From Thiobacillus thioparus DSM 505 (GTDB lineage: Bacteria > Pseudomonadota > Gammaproteobacteria > Burkholderiales > Thiobacillaceae), in contig NZ_KB891316.1 of NCBI RefSeq assembly GCF_000373385.1, forward strand, positions 310,001 through 374,000: a stretch of 64,000 nucleotides of DNA, in the 5' to 3' direction. A program made the position numbers and the translations under genes. The notes under the pieces are model-generated. The model ran no database searches, was not told the origin of the DNA, and saw nothing but the letters and a program-made list of their open reading frames with translations. This document shows positions 1 through 8,685 of the stretch, piece after piece. The number at the start of each line of letters is the position of its first letter. Position 1 is the stretch's first letter.

Positions 1-132
1 CGGCAGCATCTGCCATACCGTGATACCGGCCGCCTGCAGGAAATCCAGCCAGCGCTCGACGTCTTCCAGCGCGCAGGATGGCAGCGACGTCGGGTGCAAC
101 AATATGCCGGCGCGGCGCGTATTGAAATTCAT
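1..132 (-). CDS. malQ: 4-alpha-glucanotransferase (amylomaltase), N-terminal part, cut by window edge
   Basis: The first 44 codons are visible. They read RRAGILLHPTSLPS near the start and end in VWQMLP, the conserved opening of GH77 amylomaltases, which transfer alpha-1,4-glucan segments between maltodextrins in the cytoplasm. The ATG overlaps the TGA of the upstream GH57 gene as ATGA, so translation is probably coupled. The gene closes a pgi-glk-glgC-GH57-malQ operon. The usual GDLG segment after SLP is shortened here (SLPSCALEDVERWLDF). The catalytic domain lies outside the window, so activity cannot be judged. Confidence 0.85.
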   Translation of the reverse strand, partial: MNFNTRRAGILLHPTSLPSCALEDVERWLDFLQAAGITVWQMLP

Positions 133-1862
133 CCGGCATTCCTGCGCATGGTGCCGGCGTTTTCCGCCCAGCCGCCACCGCTCGACAGCGGCACATCCAG
201 CAGGGCCGGCGGCGCGACGCCCAGCAGACGATACAGTTCGCGCAACTGGGTTCGATACAACTGCTCGAAGTCGCTCACGCTGCTTGCCGGGTTGTAGTCG
301 CCGAACCACCAGAACCAGTCCGATCCCTCGCAAACGGCGAGCTGGCGGGTGGCCATCGCCAATTGATCGACATTCAGTTTCCCGGACGCCACCACGCTGT
401 CGTAGGCCTGCTTGGCGGCAACCAGATAATCCCAGCCGCGATTCTTGTCGTTCGAGCCGATCCAGGTCGAAAAGCTGCCGTACACCCAGCTGCCGGCCGC
501 CAGCCGCTTCATCGGTTTCGACGGGATGTGCGCGACCTGTTCGGCAAAGGTCCCGATCTTGAGCGTGGGATGGTTGGACAGCACCGCATACAGGGAATTC
601 AGGAAATGATGGCCGTTGTCGGGGTAATACTCCCAGGCATTCTCGCCGTCGAGAATGATCGAGACGACATGTCGGTTCGCCTCCTTGCCGAAAAAGGTGG
701 CGATGTTTTCCAGATGTTGGACAAAGTCACCCACCGCGTCGTCGGCGTGCCAGTCGCTGTACTTGAAGCCGATCAGATCCGACAGGCCGTCGTCGCGAAA
801 GAAGACCCGCGTCTTGAAGCCGTCGACCTGGGCTGGCGAGAACAGCGCACGCTTGGTTTGCGTCTGCTCTGGCGGGCATCCCGACTTGTCGCAGCTGTTG
901 CGCCACACGCCCTCGCCCGACGCTGTCCAGGAAAAATTCATTTTGTCGAGCTGGGCCAGCGCATCCTCGCTGACACCGCCTTCCGACAGCCACACGCCGG
1001 ACGGCTTCATGCCGAAATAGCGCTCGAACACCTCGACACCATGCGCCAAATGCCAGCGCGAACGCTCCGCCCCGCCCGGATAGCCGGGCGCATCTGGTAC
1101 GGGAGCGTCAGGCATTGCATCGCGCAGGTTGGAGAAATCGTTCAGCAGGGGCACGATGGGATGGCCATAAGGGGTCATCGACAACTCGATCTGGCCGCGT
1201 TGGGCAAGCGCGCGATAACGCGGAATCAGCCCGGCGATGCAGTTCTGAATCAGGTGCAGCAGCTCATGACGGTCGGCTGCCGAATAATTCCTTTCCTGTG
1301 CCATCAAGCGCCGTACCAGCGGCAGCTGCCTGAGCGAATGCCCCAGCCAGACGAGGTGATACCAGGTCAGCAGATCGAGGAAATACTGCTCGGACAGATA
1401 ACCCATCAGCCAGGGAAGACCGGCGCTGTCGCCACTCGTCTCATCGGTCACGCCGATCATGCTCAGCAGGCGATGGAAGGCCGGATACGGATGGATCATG
1501 CGCGCCGCGTTGCAACGCTGGCAATCCCGCACGATGCGCAGGCGGCTGGCGGCATCCGACGGGATGCGCTCGACGCCGGACAGCAGATTCAGCATGTGGT
1601 CCTGGGTGGGTTTGCCGTGCTTCAGCAACACGTCGAGTTGCTGGGCATAATCATCCAGCTGCTCCAGGAGCACCGGCGCAAAGTTGACCACCGTACGCAT
1701 CTCCGGGTAGCGCTCCAGATGCGCGGCCATGTCGCTGTAATCCTTGATGCCATGCAGGTACACCCAGGGCAGATGGTAGGCGCCCTTGAGGCCCTCCCGG
1801 TAATACGGCTGGTGCATGTGCCAGCACAGCACCACATTGAGCGATTTAGCCGTCGTAGTCAT
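129..1862 (-). CDS. Glycoside hydrolase family 57 alpha-glucan-acting enzyme
   Basis: This 577-residue protein has the ordered GH57 motifs. HMHQPYY is at residues 15-21, WLSEGG carries the expected nucleophile Glu294, FFRDDGLSDLIGF carries the expected acid/base Asp357, and ILDGENAWEYY lies near 403-413. GH57 members hydrolyse or rearrange alpha-1,4/1,6-glucans (amylase, amylopullulanase, 4-alpha-glucanotransferase, branching enzyme); the exact activity is not decidable here. No signal peptide is seen, so it should act in the cytoplasm on glycogen or maltodextrin. Its start overlaps the glgC end by 17 bases and its stop overlaps the malQ start, placing it firmly in the glycogen operon. Confidence 0.9.
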   Translation of the reverse strand: MTTTAKSLNVVLCWHMHQPYYREGLKGAYHLPWVYLHGIKDYSDMAAHLERYPEMRTVVNFAPVLLEQLDDYAQQLDVLLKHGKPTQDHMLNLLSGVERIPSDAASRLRIVRDCQRCNAARMIHPYPAFHRLLSMIGVTDETSGDSAGLPWLMGYLSEQYFLDLLTWYHLVWLGHSLRQLPLVRRLMAQERNYSAADRHELLHLIQNCIAGLIPRYRALAQRGQIELSMTPYGHPIVPLLNDFSNLRDAMPDAPVPDAPGYPGGAERSRWHLAHGVEVFERYFGMKPSGVWLSEGGVSEDALAQLDKMNFSWTASGEGVWRNSCDKSGCPPEQTQTKRALFSPAQVDGFKTRVFFRDDGLSDLIGFKYSDWHADDAVGDFVQHLENIATFFGKEANRHVVSIILDGENAWEYYPDNGHHFLNSLYAVLSNHPTLKIGTFAEQVAHIPSKPMKRLAAGSWVYGSFSTWIGSNDKNRGWDYLVAAKQAYDSVVASGKLNVDQLAMATRQLAVCEGSDWFWWFGDYNPASSVSDFEQLYRTQLRELYRLLGVAPPALLDVPLSSGGGWAENAGTMRRNAG

Positions 1863-3165
1863 TCTGCAGTCTCGCGTAAAGGTTCTGGCCGAGCATCGCG
1901 GGCGTCACCAGCACGATGCCCTCGGGCGTGACGTGGAAGCGCTTGGCGTCTTCCACCAGGTCCTCGCCGATGACCATGCCGTCCGGGATGACCGTCCCCT
2001 TGTCGATGATGGCGCGGGTGATGCGGCAATTGCTGCCGATCGAGACCTTGGGCAGGATCACACTGTCCTTGATGAGGCTGTAGCTTTCCACCGTGGTGGC
2101 GAAAAACAGGACCGAGCGCTTGACCCGCGCGCCCGACAGGATGCAGCCGCCTGCGATCAGCGAATCGATGGCCTCGCCGCGCCGTCCTTCGTCGTCGAAA
2201 ATGAATTTCGCGGGCGGGTATTGCGGCTGGTAGGTCCAGATCGGCCAGTCGCGGTTATACAGATTGAGTTCGGGCTCGATCGAACACAACTCCATATTGG
2301 TCTGCCAGTAGGAAAACAGCGTTCCCACATCGCGCCAGTAGGCGGGGTCGCCATCCTTGTCACGGAACGGGAAGGCCATGGCGCGGGCCTCGCCGATGTT
2401 GGCGGGAATGATGTCCTTGCCGAAATCGTGGCTGGAACTGGTTCTGCCCGCATCCTCGATCAGGGTCTTGTAGAGGAAGTCCTTGGAAAAAATATAGATG
2501 CCCATCGATACCAGGGCTGTCCCGGGTTTGCCGGGAATGCAGTCGGGATTCCTGGGTTTTTCGGTAAAACGGGTGATGCGCATCTCCTCGTCGACCGACA
2601 TCACGCCAAATCCGCTCGCTTCGGTAGCCGGCACCTCGATGCTGCCGACGGTGAAATCCGCACCGGTCTGAACGTGGTACAGCAGCATCTCCGAATAATC
2701 CATGGTGTAGACATGATCGCCGCCAAGCACCAGCACGTATTCCGGGTGATGGCGCTGCATGATGTCGATGTTCTGGAACAGCGCATCGGCCGTCCCCTGG
2801 TACCACTCCTTCTTGTGGGTACGCTGCTGCGCGGGCAGGATCTCGACGAACTCCCCGATCTCGGCACGCATGAAACCCCAGGCGCGCTGCAGATGCCGGA
2901 TCAGCGAATGCGACTTGTATTGCGTGAGCACACCGATGCGGAGAATCCCGGAATTGACGCAGTTGGACAGCGGGAAGTCGATGATGCGGTATTTGCCACC
3001 GATCGGGACGGCTGGCTTGGCGCGCCAGGCGGTCAGGTCCTTCAGCCGCGAACCCTCTCCGCCCGCCAGCACGAGCGCCAGCGTCTTGCGGGTGAGATCA
3101 GTCACCATTTTCGGTTCGGTGTAATAGCGGTAAAGGCGTTCCTGTTCGGCCTTGGAAAGAGTCAT
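1846..3165 (-). CDS. glgC: Glucose-1-phosphate adenylyltransferase (ADP-glucose pyrophosphorylase)
   Basis: It makes ADP-glucose from ATP and glucose-1-phosphate, the committed step of bacterial glycogen synthesis. The 439-residue product has the nucleotide-binding loop LAGGEGSRLKDLT, YQGTADALFQN, the GGDHVYTMDY substrate-site motif, DFGKDIIP and YWRDVGT, plus a C-terminal left-handed beta-helix region rich in hexapeptides. I chose the ATG at 3165 because GAGGAG sits just upstream and the protein then begins at the usual GlgC position; a longer in-frame extension reads as non-homologous sequence. It follows glk by 22 bases and overlaps the GH57 gene. Glycogen synthase (glgA) is not in the window. 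Confidence 0.96.
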   Translation of the reverse strand: MTLSKAEQERLYRYYTEPKMVTDLTRKTLALVLAGGEGSRLKDLTAWRAKPAVPIGGKYRIIDFPLSNCVNSGILRIGVLTQYKSHSLIRHLQRAWGFMRAEIGEFVEILPAQQRTHKKEWYQGTADALFQNIDIMQRHHPEYVLVLGGDHVYTMDYSEMLLYHVQTGADFTVGSIEVPATEASGFGVMSVDEEMRITRFTEKPRNPDCIPGKPGTALVSMGIYIFSKDFLYKTLIEDAGRTSSSHDFGKDIIPANIGEARAMAFPFRDKDGDPAYWRDVGTLFSYWQTNMELCSIEPELNLYNRDWPIWTYQPQYPPAKFIFDDEGRRGEAIDSLIAGGCILSGARVKRSVLFFATTVESYSLIKDSVILPKVSIGSNCRITRAIIDKGTVIPDGMVIGEDLVEDAKRFHVTPEGIVLVTPAMLGQNLYARLQNDYDG

Positions 3166-3187
3166 GAACTGCTCCTCGTCTGTCTCG

Positions 3188-4189
3188 TTATTGATTGAAG
3201 GGCGGGACGGGATGCTGCCCACGGGACATGGTCTGCCCCACTGCAAGCGCCCCCGCCACGCCCAGCCTGCTGCTGGTAACCAGGAAAATCGGTGTGCGCT
3301 CGACCACGTTGCGCATGCGCCCCTTGGCAACGGCGGCTTCCATGAAGCGGGCGGACTGCATCCGCATGCGCAAATGCGCACTCACCCCGCCCGCAATATA
3401 CAGGCCGCCATGCGGCCGATACAGCAGCGCCACGTTGCCCACCCACGCACCGTACAGGTCGACAAAAAGATCCAGTGCGGCTTCGGCGGCGGCATCGCCC
3501 GATTCAGCACGCGCAGCAAGCCCGGCACCGTCCACCGCGCCATTGGGCAATGGCCGTTCATGCTCAATGCAGCAAAAGCGGTATAGATCGTTCATGGCCG
3601 AACCCGAGGCCACGCGTTCCCAGGACACATGACCGTATTCTCCCCGCAAACGTTCCAGCAGGCGCGCCTGGACCGGGCTGGCCGGCGCAAAGTCGATATG
3701 CCCGCCCTCGGTGGCAAACGTCCGGTAATGCCCGCGGTCGTCCGCCAGCATGAAGGCGAGCCCCAGCCCCGTCCCTGCGCCCGTGATGACACGCACGCCG
3801 CCGGGCTCGGCCAGCTGCGGATTGAGCGCGACCCAATCGGCCGCCGACAAGGCGGCCACCCCGGCTGCGGCGGCTTGAAAATCATTGATGAGATGGACCC
3901 CGGCGATGCCCAGCACAGTCTGCAGCGAGCCTGCATCGACCGTCCAGTCGAGATTGGTCAGGCTCACCCGCTGCGCATGCAGCGGCCCGGGCAGCGCCAG
4001 AACCAGCCTGTCCGGCCGGGGCGCATCCTGTGCATCGGCGATGAACTGCCGCAACAAGGCTTCTGCAGACGCAAAATCGGCACTGGCATATACCCGTTCG
4101 AAGCGCAGACGCATCGCATTGTCCGCCTCGCCTGTCGTCCAGGCCAGCCAGCTTTTGGTTCCGCCAATATCGCCTGCAATCAACTCCAT
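3188..4189 (-). CDS. glk: Glucokinase (Glk family)
   Basis: ATP-dependent phosphorylation of glucose to glucose-6-phosphate in the cytoplasm. The N-terminal AGDIGGTKSWLA phosphate-binding loop, LINDFQAAAAGV, GAGTGLGLAF and EGGHIDFAP identify the PF02685 glucokinase family rather than ROK kinases, and length (333 residues) is normal. The start is ambiguous: ATG at 4189 lies 8 bases after the pgi stop, and an in-frame TTG lies at 4195; neither has a strong Shine-Dalgarno, so coupling to pgi is likely. With pgi and glgC it links free glucose from maltodextrin breakdown to glycolysis and glycogen. Confidence 0.93.
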   Translation of the reverse strand: MELIAGDIGGTKSWLAWTTGEADNAMRLRFERVYASADFASAEALLRQFIADAQDAPRPDRLVLALPGPLHAQRVSLTNLDWTVDAGSLQTVLGIAGVHLINDFQAAAAGVAALSAADWVALNPQLAEPGGVRVITGAGTGLGLAFMLADDRGHYRTFATEGGHIDFAPASPVQARLLERLRGEYGHVSWERVASGSAMNDLYRFCCIEHERPLPNGAVDGAGLAARAESGDAAAEAALDLFVDLYGAWVGNVALLYRPHGGLYIAGGVSAHLRMRMQSARFMEAAVAKGRMRNVVERTPIFLVTSSRLGVAGALAVGQTMSRGQHPVPPFNQ

Positions 4190-4196
4190 CTTCAAA

Positions 4197-5879
4197 CTAT
4201 AGGCCAGTGCGTGGGTGACTCATGCGGCGATAGTAATTGATCAGCGCGTTGGTCGAGGCATCATGCCCTGCCACCGGTGCGTCGGCATGCAACTCGGGCA
4301 GGATGCGGCTGGCAAGCTGCTTGCCGAGTTCCACTCCCCACTGGTCGTAGGAATTGAGGTTCCAGATCACGCCCTCCACGAAGATCTTGTGCTCGTACAG
4401 CGCGATCAGCATGCCGAGCGCATGCGGCGTCAGCTTCTGCAGCAGGATCGCGTTGCTGGGGTGGTTGCCATCGAACACCTTGTGCGACACGAACTGGCCG
4501 GTCTGAGCCAAACCCATTTCACGCTGCGTCTCCTCGCGCGTGCGGCCGCGCATCAGCGCCTCGGTCTGCGCGAGGAAGTTGGCGATCAGGATGTCGTGAT
4601 GTTCCTGCAATTCGGTGTGCGATTCGATCGACACGATGAAATCGGCCGGGATGATCTTGGTACCCTGATGCAGCAGCTGGTAGAACGCATGCTGGCCGTT
4701 GATGCCGGTGGCACCCCATACGATTGCGCCGGTGGGGTAGTCGACGATGTTGCCGTCGCGGTCGACCGATTTGCCGTTGCTTTCCATGTCGGCCTGCTCC
4801 AGGTAGGCCGGCAGGCTGCGCAGGTAATGGTCGTAGGGCAGGATCGCGTGCGACTCGGCGCCGAAGAAGTTGTTGTACCAGACGCCCAGCAGCGCCAGGA
4901 TGACCGGCATGTTGGCGGCCAGCGGCGCATGGCGAAAATGCTCGTCCATGGCGTGGGCCCCCTCCAGCAATTCGACGAAGCGTTCTGCGCCTACCGCCAG
5001 CACGATCGACAGCCCGATGGCCGACCACAGCGAATAACGTCCCCCCACCCAGTCCCAGAATTCGAACATGTTGGCGGGATCGATGCCGAATGCGGCGACC
5101 GCGTCGCGGTTGGTCGACACCGCCACGAAATGCCTTGCGATGTGCTTCTCCGCCTGCGACTGCGCCAGGAACCACGCACGCGCATAGTGCGCGTTGGTCA
5201 TCGTCTCCTGCGTGGTGAAGGTCTTGGACGACACGATGAACAGTGTCGTTTCCGGATTCAACGCCTCCAGCGCCTCCTTCACATGCGCGCCGTCGATATT
5301 GGAGATGAAATGCATCTTCAGGCGCGGATGGCGGTACGGCTTCAATGCCTGGTAGACCATCTGCGGACCGAGGTCGGAACCGCCGATGCCGATGTTGACG
5401 ATATCGGTGATGCGCTCGCCGGTATAGCCACGCCACTCGCCGCTCCGCACCCGCTCGGCGAACGCACCCAGGCGCTCGATCACTGCGTTCACCTTCGGCA
5501 TCACGTCCTCGCCGTCGACGATGACTGGATGGTTGCTGCGGTTGCGCAGGGCCACATGCAGGACCGCGCGATTCTCGGTGTTGTTGATCTTGTCGCCGCT
5601 GAACATGCGCTCGCGCCAGCCGGCAACGTCGGCCTCCTCGGCCAGCTTGACCAGCAGGCCCATTGTCTCGCCGGTGATGCGGTTCTTCGAATAATCCAGC
5701 AACAACTCGCCGACCTGGAGCGAGAACCGTTCGAAGCGCGCCGGATCGGTTGCGAACATGTCGCGCATATGGGCTGCCGCGATCGCGGCCTGATGCGCTT
5801 TCAACTGAAGACAGACCGGGCGATGCAACGGGCCCGCCACTTCATTCCTTTTCTCTTGCACAAATACTGATGATGTCAT
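4197..5879 (-). CDS. pgi: Glucose-6-phosphate isomerase
   Basis: Interconverts glucose-6-phosphate and fructose-6-phosphate. The protein (560 residues, normal for the bacterial long form) has [26 protein letters not shown] of the SIS sugar-binding domain, [11 protein letters not shown] and the PGI signature [12 protein letters not shown]. The ATG at 5879 is preceded by GGGAGA at a good distance. It is the promoter-proximal gene of the pgi-glk-glgC-GH57-malQ operon. A roughly 425-base spacer upstream separates it from the divergent exopolysaccharide operon. Confidence 0.97.
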   Translation of the reverse strand: MTSSVFVQEKRNEVAGPLHRPVCLQLKAHQAAIAAAHMRDMFATDPARFERFSLQVGELLLDYSKNRITGETMGLLVKLAEEADVAGWRERMFSGDKINNTENRAVLHVALRNRSNHPVIVDGEDVMPKVNAVIERLGAFAERVRSGEWRGYTGERITDIVNIGIGGSDLGPQMVYQALKPYRHPRLKMHFISNIDGAHVKEALEALNPETTLFIVSSKTFTTQETMTNAHYARAWFLAQSQAEKHIARHFVAVSTNRDAVAAFGIDPANMFEFWDWVGGRYSLWSAIGLSIVLAVGAERFVELLEGAHAMDEHFRHAPLAANMPVILALLGVWYNNFFGAESHAILPYDHYLRSLPAYLEQADMESNGKSVDRDGNIVDYPTGAIVWGATGINGQHAFYQLLHQGTKIIPADFIVSIESHTELQEHHDILIANFLAQTEALMRGRTREETQREMGLAQTGQFVSHKVFDGNHPSNAILLQKLTPHALGMLIALYEHKIFVEGVIWNLNSYDQWGVELGKQLASRILPELHADAPVAGHDASTNALINYYRRMSHPRTGL

Positions 5880-6095
5880 GCAGTGTTTCTCCCTACCGGA
5901 ATGTGCCGCGCCATTTGGCTATGACATTCGATGCCGCCCGATCGTCAACAAGCAACGGCTATGCCACTGACGCAATAAAAACGTCACCACTTGATTAACC
6001 ATAGGAAAAATTGGTGATGGGCACATGACAGGCCAAAACGCCGCCCCAAAAATGTGCCCCGAATCTTCAATGTCGCCGTAAGACAGGGACGAGCA

Positions 6096-6112
6096 TGCAC
6101 CCAAAAGGTGCC
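6096..6112. promoter_or_regulatory. NtrC-box-like palindrome (enhancer-binding-protein site)
   Basis: The site reads TGCACC-CAAAA-GGTGCC. It matches the enterobacterial NtrC consensus TGCACC-N5-GGTGCA except at the last base. Its centre lies about 67 bases before the start site predicted from the sigma-54 promoter downstream, closer than the classical glnA enhancers but within the range seen for bacterial enhancer-binding proteins. Which regulator binds (NtrC or a PrsR-type regulator) cannot be told from sequence. Confidence 0.5.
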
Positions 6113-6143
6113 CTTGAAGGGATCTATCCTACATACGTACGAA

Positions 6144-6160
6144 TTGGTACGCTCCTTGCT
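6144..6160 (+). promoter_or_regulatory. Sigma-54 (RpoN) promoter for the exopolysaccharide operon
   Basis: The sequence TTGGTAC-GCTCC-TTGCT matches the -24/-12 consensus TTGGCAC-N5-TTGCW with one mismatch. GG is at 6146-6147 and GC at 6158-6159, with exact spacing. The predicted transcript starts near 6171, leaving a leader of about 134 bases before the epimerase ATG at 6305. Confidence 0.65.
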
Positions 6161-6304
6161 GCACCATGGATAGGCACGATGCTAGCAGTCCGGCCTCCAA
6201 CAAAATCCGACAACTCATTGTTTTTACTGGGTCTCGATTTTGGACCGCACGGGCAGCCTGTTAATCGTTCGGCAGTAGCTGGCGAAAACTCGGAGAGGTG
6301 GGAT

Positions 6305-7288
6305 ATGCATGTTTTGATCACGGGCGGCGCAGGGTTCATCGGATCGCATCTGGCGGAGCACCATTTGGCGCTGGGCGACCAGGTCTATGTCGTGGACAAT
6401 TTGAGCACCGGCTCCCTTGCGAACATCGACCCCTTCCGCGGCAACTCCGCCTTCCGCTTTGCCGAGGCCGACATCCTGCACTGGAACGGCCTCGACAAGG
6501 CTGTCGCCTGGGCCGACCGCATCTACCACATGGCTGCGGTCGTCGGCGTGAAAAAGGTACTGGAAGATCCGGTGGCCGTGATGGCGACCAACATGACCGG
6601 CACCGAACGGATCCTGCGCGCCATCCAGCACGGTGGCTGGAACCCGCAGGTCATCATCGCCTCGACCTCGGAGGTGTATGGCTTCAACACCAGCAGCAGC
6701 TTCTCCGAGATCGACTACATCGTGCTACCCTCCGCCGGCCGCCTGCGCTGGGCCTATGCCGTGACCAAGCTGGCGGACGAGTTCCTCGCCTTCTCCTACG
6801 CCCGCAAATACGGGCTGAACATCGTGGTCGCCCGGCTGTTCAACACCATCGGCCCCAACCAGGTCGGGCATTACGGCATGGTGGTGCCCAGTTTCGTCAG
6901 GCAGGCGGTCAACAACGAGCCGCTCACCGTCTACGGCGAAGGCAACCAGACACGCTCGTTCTGCGACGTACGCGACACCGTGGTGGCGCTGGACCGCCTT
7001 GCCGGCTGCCCGGCAGCCTGGGGCGAAGTGGTGAACGTCGGCAACGACCAGGAGATATCCATCCACGATCTGGCCTCGCTGATCGTGCAACGCGCGCACA
7101 GCAGTTCGCCGCTGCACTACATTTCCTACAAGGATGCCTACGGCGAGGAATTCGAGGACGTCACACACCGGCGTCCGGTGCTCAACAAACTGCGGGCGCT
7201 CACCGGATTCGAACCGGAATGGAAGCTGAACGACACACTTGACGACCTGATCACGCGCGAATCCGCGAAGATCCGGCGCGTCGCCTAG
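6305..7288 (+). CDS. NAD-dependent nucleotide-sugar epimerase/dehydratase (extended SDR)
   Basis: The N-terminal LITGGAGFIGSH NAD-binding loop, STSEVYG, the YAVTK active-site Tyr/Lys pair, ARLFNTIGP and GNQTRSFCDVRD place this 327-residue protein among UDP-glucose 4-epimerase/UDP-glucuronate decarboxylase-like extended SDRs. It should supply an activated sugar to the polymerase encoded next. I chose the ATG at 6305 because a GGAGAGGTGGG ribosome site precedes it and the SDR fold begins immediately. It is the first gene of the sigma-54-linked exopolysaccharide operon and ends 11 bases before the glycosyltransferase. The exact product sugar is not decidable by eye. Confidence 0.88.
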   Translation: MHVLITGGAGFIGSHLAEHHLALGDQVYVVDNLSTGSLANIDPFRGNSAFRFAEADILHWNGLDKAVAWADRIYHMAAVVGVKKVLEDPVAVMATNMTGTERILRAIQHGGWNPQVIIASTSEVYGFNTSSSFSEIDYIVLPSAGRLRWAYAVTKLADEFLAFSYARKYGLNIVVARLFNTIGPNQVGHYGMVVPSFVRQAVNNEPLTVYGEGNQTRSFCDVRDTVVALDRLAGCPAAWGEVVNVGNDQEISIHDLASLIVQRAHSSSPLHYISYKDAYGEEFEDVTHRRPVLNKLRALTGFEPEWKLNDTLDDLITRESAKIRRVA

Positions 7289-7299
7289 AATAGACGCCC

Positions 7300-8685
7300 A
7301 TGGCCACGACACCTTATTTCATCCTCAGCCCGAACACGGTGCTGAGCCTCATCGGCCTGGCCCACGGACCGGACAAGACCCTTCCCAATCCGGCCGAGGA
7401 TTGGCGCGAGGCCACGGTCGATGTCGTGATCCCCGCCTTCAACGAGGAGAGCAACATCCCTCTGTGTCTGGCCGCACTGGCGCGCCAGACCCGCAAGCCC
7501 ACGCGCATCATCCTGATCGACGATGGCAGCCGCGATCGCACGGTCGAATATGCCCAGACCTTCTGTGCCCTCAACGGCATGGACCTGATCACAATCCGGC
7601 GCGCGCACTCGATCGGCAAGACGCCGACCCTGAAGCGCCAGTCGCGCGAATTCGATTCTGACGTCGAGTTCATTCTCGACGGCGACACCGTGCTGGAATC
7701 GGACAACTACATCGACCGCGTGGTCGAGGAACTCTATAAGGGCATCGCCAGCGCCTGCGGCACCGTGTTGCCGCTGCGCGACCGCGACCGCCACGCCATG
7801 CTCAAGACCGAGGCGCTGCAAACCTTTCTCAAATCCCATCCCGAAGCCACCATCTATCCCAGGGTAGGCTGGTTCCACCACCTGCAGCGCGGCATCACCA
7901 ACATGTACCGCGACGTGTTGTATTACTTCCTGCAGAAATTCGTGTACTTGGGGCAGGTGACCTTCTTCGGCAGCATTCTCAATCCGGTGGGATGTGCCGT
8001 GGCCTACCGCCGCAGCGTGCTGAAAACCATCGTGTTCGACCGCTACGAGCCGATCTTGGGCGATGACCTCACCAATTCGGAAGACATCTTCATCGGCTTC
8101 GCCATGAACGACAACGGCTACCGCAACATCCAGGTGACCGACGTCTACGCCCGCTCGCAGGAACCGGAAGTCGGCCGGGTGCCAGGGCAGATCTATCTGT
8201 GGTCCTCGTCCTTCCTGCAGAGCTGCTACTATTTCGACGACCTGATGCGCAGCCCGTTCAAGGCCTTCAAGCGCTACCGCCGCAAGAAGAAGGAAGCCGC
8301 CAAAGTGACCGGAAACCACGCCGACAAACGCGTGCATTTCGAACAGTACCGCCAGCCCTTTGGCGCCGACTACACGCGCAAATACGGTCGTCCGATCGGC
8401 TGGGTGCTGTTCATGTCGGCGTTCGAGAAAGTGGCCTTTCCGACCGCGCTGCTGATCATGATCCTGCTGCAACTGTGGGAACCGCTGGCGATCACGCTCA
8501 TTGCGGAAACCGCCGTCGGCACCAGCATCCTGGTCACGGTGGCCAAGGGACATCGACTGGAATATTTCTTCAAGAGCCTGCTGGTGATGCCGTTGCGTTA
8601 TGCCGTGCTACTGTTCGATCTCATCACGGTCGGCCGCTTCGCCGCCGATCTGTGGATCTTCCGTAACCGGCGGTGGCGCAAATGA
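7300..8685 (+). CDS. Family 2 glycosyltransferase, probable exopolysaccharide polymerase
   Basis: This 461-residue protein carries a GT2 domain: VVIPAFNEESN near residue 45, LIDDGSRDRT, the DGD metal-binding triad in FILDGDTVLE, and an acidic GDDLTNSEDIF segment. About three hydrophobic segments follow at the C terminus (VAFPTALLIMILLQLW, PLAITLIAETAVG, LLVMPLRYAVLLFDL). No N-terminal membrane helices are evident, unlike PgaC or BcsA, and no QxxRW motif is seen where expected. Its TGA overlaps the ATG of the export porin gene (ATGA), so the two are translationally coupled. It likely polymerises a sugar supplied by the upstream epimerase; the identity of the polymer is unknown. Confidence 0.85.
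   Translation: MATTPYFILSPNTVLSLIGLAHGPDKTLPNPAEDWREATVDVVIPAFNEESNIPLCLAALARQTRKPTRIILIDDGSRDRTVEYAQTFCALNGMDLITIRRAHSIGKTPTLKRQSREFDSDVEFILDGDTVLESDNYIDRVVEELYKGIASACGTVLPLRDRDRHAMLKTEALQTFLKSHPEATIYPRVGWFHHLQRGITNMYRDVLYYFLQKFVYLGQVTFFGSILNPVGCAVAYRRSVLKTIVFDRYEPILGDDLTNSEDIFIGFAMNDNGYRNIQVTDVYARSQEPEVGRVPGQIYLWSSSFLQSCYYFDDLMRSPFKAFKRYRRKKKEAAKVTGNHADKRVHFEQYRQPFGADYTRKYGRPIGWVLFMSAFEKVAFPTALLIMILLQLWEPLAITLIAETAVGTSILVTVAKGHRLEYFFKSLLVMPLRYAVLLFDLITVGRFAADLWIFRNRRWRK

Larger units (their letters stand above)
5880..6304. other. Divergent intergenic regulatory region between pgi and the exopolysaccharide operon
   Basis: This 425-base spacer has no credible gene. It is A/T-richer than its flanks and holds several palindromes: GGGCACAT (6019-6026) matched by ATGTGCCC (6052-6059), TGTC-N7-GACA (6071-6085), and the NtrC-box-like site and sigma-54 promoter listed separately. 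A gene start for the epimerase inside this region is unlikely, because the reading frame upstream of 6305 has no family similarity and would run through these sites. Confidence 0.7.
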
